DNA of 8,167 nucleotides, taken from NCBI GenBank assembly GCA_028287885.1, contig JAQBOT010000257.1:1-8167 (forward strand). The letters are read 5' to 3'. Below the pieces are notes generated by a model. The model did no database searches and was not told the DNA's origin. It worked only from the letters and a program-made list of their open reading frames with translations. Positions 1 to 5,227 of this stretch are shown here, piece by piece. The translations under genes were made by a program, and so were the position numbers. This DNA is from Pedobacter sp. GTDB lineage: Bacteria > Bacteroidota > Bacteroidia > Sphingobacteriales > Sphingobacteriaceae. Each line of letters begins with the position of its first letter. The first letter of the stretch is position 1.

Positions 1-231
1 ATAAGTCAAAATCGTGCGAGTATTCAGGCCGATAAGCGTGCAGATTTGGATCTGCAGGTTAGCTTGCTCTCTGAACATGAAGTAACAAGGCTAATTGTAC
101 TCGTAACGCAGATTGCTAAGAAGATGGATATTAAAGATGCCAATGAAGCTGAACTGGACGAGCTTGCACAAGATGTTCATCCTGAAGATGTAATGGATAC
201 GATGGAAAAACATAAAGAAGGAGAGGAATAA
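1..231 (+). CDS. DUF1003-family membrane protein, C-terminal part (5' partial)
   Basis: The reading frame is open from the first base, so the gene begins outside the window; only the last 76 residues are seen. The opening residues ISQNRASIQADKRADLDLQV match what I know of the conserved end of DUF1003 proteins, where an SQNRQ-type segment and a charged 'RAxLDxxV' helix follow two membrane segments. The membrane part would lie upstream and is not visible. The rest is a soluble, strongly acidic tail (ending MEKHKEGEE), probably cytoplasmic. The function of DUF1003 is not established. A TTG at 46 could be read as a start, but the frame and the homology run on upstream of it. The stop at 229-231 is 2 nt before the hydrolase start, which suggests co-transcription. 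The family call rests on pattern recognition of a short segment. Confidence 0.75.
   Translation: MSQNRASIQADKRADLDLQVSLLSEHEVTRLIVLVTQIAKKMDIKDANEAELDELAQDVHPEDVMDTMEKHKEGEE
218..226 (+). promoter_or_regulatory. Ribosome binding site of the alpha/beta hydrolase gene
   Basis: AAGGAGAGG lies inside the last codons of the preceding gene, 7 to 10 nt before the ATG at 234. It is the clearest Shine-Dalgarno match in the window and supports both the ATG at 234 and translational linkage of the two genes. Confidence 0.6.
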
Positions 232-233
232 TT

Positions 234-1229
234 ATGCAGCATCAAGGTAAATCATCAGTGAACTTTAAACTTCTAGCTGCCGGATTATGGTTCCTCATCG
301 GCCGTTATGCAGTATCCTATCTAGTATCCTCCAGAAAAAAGCAAGGACGACTCAGACAAATTCCGCCTTTGTCTAAGCAGCATATTCAGTGTCCAAGCGG
401 CAATATTTGGTATGCCGAATTGGACGGACCACAGCATGCGCAGCCAATAGTGCTGATCCATGGTTTGCAATCCACGCGTTTACAGTGGTATTATCAACAA
501 AAAGAGTTGAGGAATAAGTACAAAGTTGTGCTGCTTGACCTCCCAGGTCACGGAAAGTCAGGAACAGCTATTAGCCTTTCTATACCCATCATGGCTGCCG
601 ATCTAAATCATATTCTTAAGCAGCTTTCCATAAACAAACCCTATTTGTATGGACATAGTATTGGCGGTATGACGTTGTTAAACTATTGCATAAACTACAA
701 TAACAATCACATAAAAGGCGTCATTCTTCAGAATTGCAGTTACACTGATCCAATGAAAACCTGCCTTTTTCCGGGCTTTATGCAGTTCATTGAAAAGCCA
801 CTGATCGTTCCGTATCTTCATTTTGTCAAGCGGCATTCAATTGCCTTCAGCCTGCTTAGCAGGATTAATTTCCTTTCTGGTTTAAGTATCGTTTTTTACC
901 GCTTTTTGTTGTTTTCAGGGCCACAATCCGCCAAAGAATTGCGACAACTTTGCCGTGTTGCGGCGCTTTGTCCAGCATACGTGTCAGCTGACGGTATATT
1001 GAGTACGTTAAAACAGGAAACTGCCCCCTTGTTGCACAGGATTACAGCCCCATGCCTGGTCATTGGTAGCGAAAACGATCGTATCATTAGACCACAAACA
1101 GCCTATTCTATCGGGGATGCTGTACAGAATGGACGGATTAGTATTCTCGCTGGTGGGCATTTAAATCTAATAGAATATGCCGAGGAAGTGAATGCCGTTG
1201 TCAATGATTTTCTTAGAACTACTATTTAG
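234..1229 (+). CDS. Alpha/beta-fold hydrolase with N-terminal membrane anchor
   Basis: A 331-residue serine hydrolase of the alpha/beta fold. The visible motifs are the oxyanion-side HG (H76-G77 in VLIHGLQS), the LPGHGKSG loop (103-110), the nucleophile elbow GHSIGG with Ser142, the acid Asp282 in IGSENDR, and the final His309 in AGGHLNLIEYAEE. The catalytic triad is therefore complete. Residues 147-260 hold the usual variable cap region. Residues 11-31 form a hydrophobic segment followed by a basic stretch (RKKQGRLR), which suggests an inner-membrane anchor with the enzyme domain in the cytoplasm; this topology is inferred from the positive-inside rule. The substrate cannot be told: esterases, lipases, epoxide hydrolases and haloperoxidase-like proteins share these motifs. 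The ATG at 234 is favoured by the ribosome binding site at 218-226. The gene follows the DUF1003 gene by 2 nt and converges on a minus-strand gene, with 4 nt between stops. Confidence 0.88.
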   Translation: MQHQGKSSVNFKLLAAGLWFLIGRYAVSYLVSSRKKQGRLRQIPPLSKQHIQCPSGNIWYAELDGPQHAQPIVLIHGLQSTRLQWYYQQKELRNKYKVVLLDLPGHGKSGTAISLSIPIMAADLNHILKQLSINKPYLYGHSIGGMTLLNYCINYNNNHIKGVILQNCSYTDPMKTCLFPGFMQFIEKPLIVPYLHFVKRHSIAFSLLSRINFLSGLSIVFYRFLLFSGPQSAKELRQLCRVAALCPAYVSADGILSTLKQETAPLLHRITAPCLVIGSENDRIIRPQTAYSIGDAVQNGRISILAGGHLNLIEYAEEVNAVVNDFLRTTI

Positions 1230-1233
1230 TTAC

Positions 1234-1497
1234 CTAACCGAGTTCCTCAATTGCCTTTCCTAAGCGTTGAAGGTCGACTGTCGACAAATGTACCTTCGGT
1301 GTTCCGGCTTGTTCCCAAGTCCCATCCTCGCGTTGGCTGATCTTTAGGTCATAGTTCGCGTTGTCTGTCGGCACTTCATCCCCTTCAAAAAAATCAACAA
1401 GGTTTAAGGTACAACCAAAGGTCTTGTCCGCAAGCAGATCAACAGTAACGTAAGTTCTGACATCGCTCATCATGAATTGTGTTTTGAATGTATCCAT
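1234..1497 (-). CDS. Small conserved-looking protein of unknown function (87 aa)
   Basis: An 87-residue minus-strand frame that I do not recognise. It is acidic and soluble, without signal peptide or membrane segment. The composition looks protein-like: an N-terminal strand-rich half (VRTYVTVDLLADKTFGCTL), an acidic loop (FFEGDEVPTDN), then a further strand-rich part (YDLKISQREDGTWEQAG) and a closing helix (DLQRLGKAIEEL). It fills the space between the hydrolase stop and the divergent intergenic region with no frame competing for it, which favours a real gene. The start could be M1 (1497) or M9/M10 in TQFMM; no good Shine-Dalgarno sequence precedes any of them. It is expressed divergently from the fusion gene at 1788 and may use the promoter-like site at 1560-1591. 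No function is proposed. Confidence 0.65.
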   Translation of the reverse strand: MDTFKTQFMMSDVRTYVTVDLLADKTFGCTLNLVDFFEGDEVPTDNANYDLKISQREDGTWEQAGTPKVHLSTVDLQRLGKAIEELG

Positions 1498-1787
1498 GGG
1501 TTAATCTGTTTTTCTGCAGCTAGGTTTTGATACTATAACATAACTACAAGCTGGAGGTTTAAATTTATTGATTTGCTTTTGTTTGCTCAAACAATGGCTA
1601 TTTTATTTTCGGGTACTTTCCGAAGCTAAAGATTGAAAGAATTACTTAACACAATTAACAGAATATACTGTTTTATCCTTGAAACTACCCGATTTAACCA
1701 AAGGTATAAGCATAGAAAAGAAACTTGCACCGTTTATTGTTGTAATGATATGACAAGTAAGTAGCAGGTAACCAAAACAGAGCGAGT
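1498..1787. other. Divergent intergenic region (290 bp)
   Basis: This AT-rich stretch separates the minus-strand 87-aa gene from the plus-strand fusion gene and should hold the promoters of both. The best minus-strand candidate is listed separately. For the plus strand, the nearest match is TTTG at 1582-1585 with TATTTTCG at 1604-1611 (one mismatch, 18-nt spacer), about 175 nt before the start codon, which is weak. A short perfect palindrome, GTTTG-CT-CAAAC, lies at 1581-1592. No open frame of note was seen. Confidence 0.5.
1560..1591 (-). promoter_or_regulatory. Candidate promoter of the 87-aa gene
   Basis: Read on the minus strand, TTTG (plus positions 1588-1591) is followed after 20 nt by TAAATTTA (1560-1567), one base short of the Bacteroidota -7 pattern TAnnTTTG. 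The spacing is in the usual range and the site lies about 60 nt before the start codon at 1497. Such motifs arise easily in AT-rich DNA, so this is only a candidate. Confidence 0.3.
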
Positions 1788-3989
1788 ATGCAAGTTAATA
1801 ATAACGGTACAGTAGAGGTTTGGGGTGGACTGGAGTGCACCATAAACAGAGTGGGGGACAATTATTTTGACCAACTTGAATACTCTGGACATTATGAAAG
1901 AATGTCAGACCTAGATTTGATTGCATCATTAGGTGTCAAAATGCTTCGTTACCCGGTCATTTGGGAAAAGCACCAAATGAAGAAAGGCGAGCAGATAGAT
2001 TGGACAAGGACGGAGCGCTATTTGAATCATCTGAAGAACCTGGGTGTTACGCCAATTGCAGGACTGGTTCATCATGGCAGCGGTCCGGAGTATGTGAACT
2101 TTTATGATGGTAGCTTTGAAGAGGGCCTTGCCGTTTACGCCAAAACTGTTGCGGAGAAGTTTCCCTGGCTGGAGTTTTACACGCCCGTAAATGAGCCGCT
2201 CACAACGGCGAGATTTTGCGGTCTATATGGCCATTGGTTCCCACATAAAAAAAGCGATTACGACTTCTTTAAAGTTTTACTTAGCGAATGTAAAGCTACG
2301 GTAATGGCAATGAAAGCCATAAGAGAAGTGAATCCGAGAGCCAAGTTGATTCAAACAGATGACCTTGGAAAATGTCACAGCACACCATTGCTTGCCTACC
2401 AGGCAGAATTCGAGAATGAGCGCCGTTGGCTATCATACGAACTGTTGGCTGGAAAATTAACCCCTGATAAATACATGTGGAGGTACATGGTAGGCGTTGG
2501 TATAGATGTTTCGGAATTAAGCTATTTCCTAGATAACAATTATGCGCCGGACATTTGTGGATTCAACTACTACCTGACGTCAGAACGATATCTTGACGAA
2601 GACACAGCCAAGTATCCCGAATGTTATCATGGAGGAAATGGCAACCATACCTACGCTGATGTACACACTGCGATTGTTAAACTTGAACATGAGACGGGTG
2701 CTTACAACCTAATTAAAGAAGCTTGGGAGAGGCTACAACTTCCATTGGCAATTACAGAATGCCACTTGTACAGCCCAAGGGAAGAACAAATGCGCTGGTT
2801 CAACGACATGTGGAATACGGCCAACCGCCTTAAAAATGAAGGTGTTGACATTAGGGCAATTACTGCCTGGGCACTCTTTGGCCTGCACGGTTGGAACAAA
2901 CTCTGCACACAGCCTTTCGGAGAATATGAACCTGGTGTTTTCAATTTGAATTCAGGTGTGCCAAGGCCAACGGCTATGGTCGCCTACCTACAAGCGCTTA
3001 CAAGAGATCAGAACTACGCTCACCCGGTGTTAGAAACAGAAGGCTGGTGGAAATTGGATGTACATAAAATACATATTGGTAAACAACGCCCTACAACCAG
3101 GATTAGGAAGAAAACACCGGCTTGTCAGCCTTTGATCATCATCGGCAAAAGTGGTACGCTCGGAGTGGCTTTGAGCCGAATAGCAACAGACAGAAATATA
3201 CACCATAAGTTATTAAGTCGTGAAGATCTTGATATAACAAAGCGCTCGGGGATTGAGGCTGTGGTTGCGGAATTGAATCCTTGGGCGATCATCAATGCTG
3301 CGGGTTACGTTAAGGTTGATGAAGCGGAGAACCAGCTTAAAGATTGTTTACGTGCGAATTCTGAAGGGCCATCGAACCTTGCGGCAATTTGCGAAAAAAA
3401 CAACATCAAACTTTTATCGTTTTCGTCTGACCTTGTTTTCGACGGTAAGAAGTTATCCCCATATACGGAAAGTGATGCGGTATCGCCGTTGAATAACTAT
3501 GGAAAAAGTAAGGTGCAAGCCGAAAAGAAGATACTCGAGCTAAACCCAAATGCACTAATTGTACGAACAAGTAGTTTTTTCGGACCTTGGGATGAGTATA
3601 ATTTTGCTACAAGAACGTTAAAAGATTTGGCAGAGAACAAGCGGGTTAGGGCTGCAAGCGATGTTTTTATTTCTCCTACCTATCTTCCTGACTTAGCGCA
3701 TGAATGCTTGAACATCTTATTGGATGATGAATATGGAATTTTTCATTTGACGAATTACGGTGCAGTTAGCTGGGCGGAGTTCGCATTTAAAATCGCGGAA
3801 AAAGCAGGTTACGACCGCAACTTAATTGAACCAGTTCCTTTTAAAAAGATCGGGTGGAAGGTCTTGATGCCAAACTACAGTGCCTTGGGAAGTGAAAAAG
3901 GCATCCGGTTGCCATCATTTGAAGACGCGTTACAGCGATACGTTGAAGCCTTGGATGATCGATATTTGATTCCGCGAATTGCTGGATAG
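1788..3989 (+). CDS. Fusion enzyme: GH1-like glycosidase barrel plus RmlD-like sugar-nucleotide reductase
   Basis: A 733-residue two-domain protein. Residues about 8-415 are a glycoside hydrolase family 1-like barrel: VWGGLECTINR at the start, RYPVIWE (54-60), the acid/base motif TPVNEP with Glu136, and the nucleophile motif AITECH with Glu324, late WALFG (361-365). In ordinary GH1 enzymes the second motif reads TENG; here it is TECH. After a basic linker (about 431-447), residues 448-733 form an RmlD-type extended SDR domain: IIGKSGTLG (glycines 453, 456, 459), INAAGYVKVDEAE (502-514), SFSSDLVFDG (Ser547 where the family often has Thr), and catalytic Y571-x3-K575. RmlD enzymes reduce dTDP-4-keto-rhamnose with NAD(P)H; whether this domain does so is unknown. 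No signal peptide is seen, so it is probably cytoplasmic. The ATG at 1788 is the first after an in-frame stop at 1758-1760. I believe this domain pairing recurs in other bacteria, but its reaction is not known to me. Confidence 0.88.
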   Translation: MQVNNNGTVEVWGGLECTINRVGDNYFDQLEYSGHYERMSDLDLIASLGVKMLRYPVIWEKHQMKKGEQIDWTRTERYLNHLKNLGVTPIAGLVHHGSGPEYVNFYDGSFEEGLAVYAKTVAEKFPWLEFYTPVNEPLTTARFCGLYGHWFPHKKSDYDFFKVLLSECKATVMAMKAIREVNPRAKLIQTDDLGKCHSTPLLAYQAEFENERRWLSYELLAGKLTPDKYMWRYMVGVGIDVSELSYFLDNNYAPDICGFNYYLTSERYLDEDTAKYPECYHGGNGNHTYADVHTAIVKLEHETGAYNLIKEAWERLQLPLAITECHLYSPREEQMRWFNDMWNTANRLKNEGVDIRAITAWALFGLHGWNKLCTQPFGEYEPGVFNLNSGVPRPTAMVAYLQALTRDQNYAHPVLETEGWWKLDVHKIHIGKQRPTTRIRKKTPACQPLIIIGKSGTLGVALSRIATDRNIHHKLLSREDLDITKRSGIEAVVAELNPWAIINAAGYVKVDEAENQLKDCLRANSEGPSNLAAICEKNNIKLLSFSSDLVFDGKKLSPYTESDAVSPLNNYGKSKVQAEKKILELNPNALIVRTSSFFGPWDEYNFATRTLKDLAENKRVRAASDVFISPTYLPDLAHECLNILLDDEYGIFHLTNYGAVSWAEFAFKIAEKAGYDRNLIEPVPFKKIGWKVLMPNYSALGSEKGIRLPSFEDALQRYVEALDDRYLIPRIAG

Positions 3990-4031
3990 AAGCTTTTTAT
4001 CCTAGTTATACCAGATTGAGGACATGCCATT

Positions 4032-4126
4032 GGTAAACAGGGTCTAATCAGGGGAGACACACGGTGATTCTCCCTGGTTAAGCCCTGTTTTGGCCGTGTT
4101 TGATCCCTGTTTGCGCCTTGATTGTT
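4032..4126. repeat. Seven-copy degenerate 11-nt repeat array arranged as an inverted repeat
   Basis: Reading in exact 11-nt steps from 4072, five units follow: CCCTGGTTAAG, CCCTGTTTTGG, CCGTGTTTGAT, CCCTGTTTGCG, CCTTGATTGTT. On the opposite strand two more units lie at 4032-4053: CCCTGTTTACC (4032-4042) and CCCTGATTAGA (4043-4053). The consensus is CCCTGTTTNNN, with the last three bases free. An 18-nt centre (4054-4071) containing GAGA and TCT joins the two orientations. Because 11 is not a multiple of three, this is not a protein repeat. The period is close to one DNA helical turn. It could be a dispersed repeat of the REP or MITE kind, a protein-binding array or a termination structure; none of these is shown. 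Confidence 0.7.
4035..4090 (+). terminator. Large hairpin after the fusion gene, possible transcription terminator
   Basis: AAACAGGG (4035-4042) pairs with CCCTGTTT (4083-4090), and CAGGGGAGA (4049-4057) pairs with TCTCCCTG (4069-4076) with one bulged G; between them are A-U and G-U pairs and one mismatch. The stem begins 45 nt after the stop codon at 3989. Only a short T run (4088-4091) follows, so it is not a classic rho-independent terminator, but it could still end or protect the transcript. Confidence 0.35.
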
Positions 4127-4134
4127 GCAGACCT

Positions 4135-4158
4135 GCCGCATGGCTGACCATGCCCGGC
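4135..4158. other. Second hairpin next to the repeat array
   Basis: GCATGG (4138-4143) and CCATGC (4148-4153) form a perfect stem around the loop CTGA. GCC (4135-4137) and GGC (4156-4158) extend it past a 2-nt bulge. It begins 8 nt after the last 11-nt unit and may belong to the same element. No T tract follows it. Confidence 0.4.
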
Positions 4159-4365
4159 TAAGTAGCTTCCTTCGAATTCCTTTGTGTATATATTGAGAGT
4201 TTTTAAACGTCATAATCATTGATGATAAAGTCTGTTTTGGCATTTTCGTCAGCTGTGCGATAGCCGTATGTTAATGGTAAAAAAATATTTATTGTGTTTT
4301 TTTAAAATTGCGTATTTAATTTAAAAATTATAACGTACTTAGCGGTATAAATACCCAAGTATAAA

Positions 4366-4476
4366 GTGAAATACGTAGAAATAATCTTAGTGGTTCTTGT
4401 TGTTTTGTCCCTCTTTGCGGGCTGGAGTACATTGTATAACTCTGTAGAAGTTGACGCTGATGATGAAAACTTCTAG
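4366..4476 (+). CDS. Possible 36-aa single-pass membrane mini-protein
   Basis: GTG at 4366 opens a 36-codon frame ending with TAG at 4474-4476. The product would read (M)KYVEIILVVLVVLSLFAGW, then STLYNSVEVDADDENF: one hydrophobic segment (about residues 4-19) followed by a short acidic tail, the usual look of small membrane proteins. The codons look like those of real genes nearby and the frame lies in otherwise stop-rich DNA. An in-frame TAA at 4348 closes the frame upstream, so GTG (or a less likely ATA at 4351) must be the start. There is no Shine-Dalgarno site, only the A-rich AAGTATAAA. The last codons carry an 8-bp inverted repeat (TAGAAGTT at 4445-4452, AACTTCTA at 4468-4475). A frame of this length can arise by chance, so this is a candidate only. 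Confidence 0.35.
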   Translation: MKYVEIILVVLVVLSLFAGWSTLYNSVEVDADDENF

Positions 4477-4598
4477 GCACTTTTAAAATCCAAACTCTTT
4501 CTGTTTTCCCCATAAGCGTCTTTCAACGAAGGATATACGATATGTTTATTCATTATTTTAAGACGATGAATTTCTCATTTGTTGGTTAACAATACCGA

Positions 4599-4628
4599 TT
4601 TGATCATTTTAGAAGTTTGGTATTTTTG
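4599..4628 (+). promoter_or_regulatory. Exact Bacteroidota-type promoter with no adjacent gene
   Basis: TTTG at 4599-4602, an 18-nt spacer, then TATTTTTG at 4621-4628, which fits TAnnTTTG at every fixed base. Transcription would begin near 4633. The next confident start codon is at 5228, so it would serve either a leader of nearly 600 nt or an unseen short RNA. Confidence 0.4.
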
Positions 4629-5018
4629 TCGAGTCCCGGAATTTCCCCAAGATATTTAAGCTCCTCGCATCTTGTCCTTGAAATGTTAAATCATCTGCCT
4701 ATAAATACGTATGTTTCTTCCCAAATCTTAGAATCTTGCAAAGTTTTAAATTTTAAGTAGAGTGAGTTTCTAAAAACGGAGTCCTGGCGGGCTGAATAAT
4801 TAATGTGCATATAATTTTTGTTGCATGTGCCTTATTACAGGCATTTTAAATAACCTTGGCATAGAATATTCAGTGATTTTTATTGACGAAAGGTTACCCA
4901 CATCGGGGAAATCTTGTCGCTAACATAATATCCAAAGTTGCTTCGGAAAATAGAAATATGCATTTGGTATACCTTTAGGGCTGTTAATCTGCGACTTCCT
5001 GATATTATTGCTGTGACA

Positions 5019-5052
5019 TTTTCAATATTGGCTCAGTTTTTAATGTTGAAAA
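5019..5052. other. Hairpin in the leader of the surface-protein gene
   Basis: TTTTCAATATT (5019-5029) and AATGTTGAAAA (5042-5052) form an 11-bp stem with one G-U pair around a 12-nt loop (GGCTCAGTTTTT). It lies about 175 nt before the ATG at 5228. All but the centre is A-T pairs, so its stability is modest and its role is unknown. Confidence 0.3.
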
Positions 5053-5227
5053 ATATTTCCACAGTTTTATTTTCAGTTTTGACCGGTTGTGCGTAGTTTA
5101 CGTGTGTAAAACCGTTATTAACTCTAAAGAAACTAAATAGTGCTCGGACTAAGATCTTCTATCAAATCCTTCTTTCCTGAACGTTTATTTTTTTGTGGAA
5201 GTGTTCATTTGAAAGCTATTGCGACGA

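Larger units (their letters stand above)
3990..5227. other. Long low-coding region between the fusion gene and the giant surface-protein gene
   Basis: About 1.24 kb without a convincing long gene. The first 170 bp hold an 11-nt repeat array and two hairpins. The remainder is clearly AT-rich and rich in stop codons; it holds a possible 36-codon mini-gene, one exact Bacteroidota-type promoter and one further hairpin, each listed separately. Between 4630 and 5018 I see nothing beyond a 32-codon frame at 4825-4923 that I rejected. No tRNA, rRNA or known riboswitch was recognised. Confidence 0.6.

Noticed and set aside
46..231. TTG at 46 as the start of a separate 61-aa protein
   Set aside because: The frame is open back to base 1 and the upstream residues fit the DUF1003 pattern, so this is the tail of a longer protein.
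896..1087. 63-codon minus-strand frame inside the hydrolase gene
   Set aside because: It is antisense to a gene with a full catalytic triad and has no features of its own.
3295..3492. 65-codon plus-strand frame inside the RmlD-like domain
   Set aside because: It is an out-of-frame shadow; the main frame carries the conserved INAAGYVKVDEAE and FDG motifs here.
4072..4126. CRISPR array
   Set aside because: Units are 11 nt with only 3 variable bases; CRISPR repeats and spacers are each about 20-40 nt, and no cas gene is present.
3875..4243. 122-codon minus-strand frame over the end of the fusion gene and the 11-nt repeat array
   Set aside because: It overlaps a well-supported gene in antisense and its centre is just the 11-nt repeats read as protein; no family features are seen.
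4328..4513. 61-codon minus-strand frame in the intergenic region
   Set aside because: The product is not protein-like, and the plus-strand frame at 4366-4476 covers the same DNA with a better composition.
4825..4923. 32-codon plus-strand frame (MCLITGILNN...)
   Set aside because: Too short to judge, no ribosome binding site, no recognisable motif; not distinguishable from chance.
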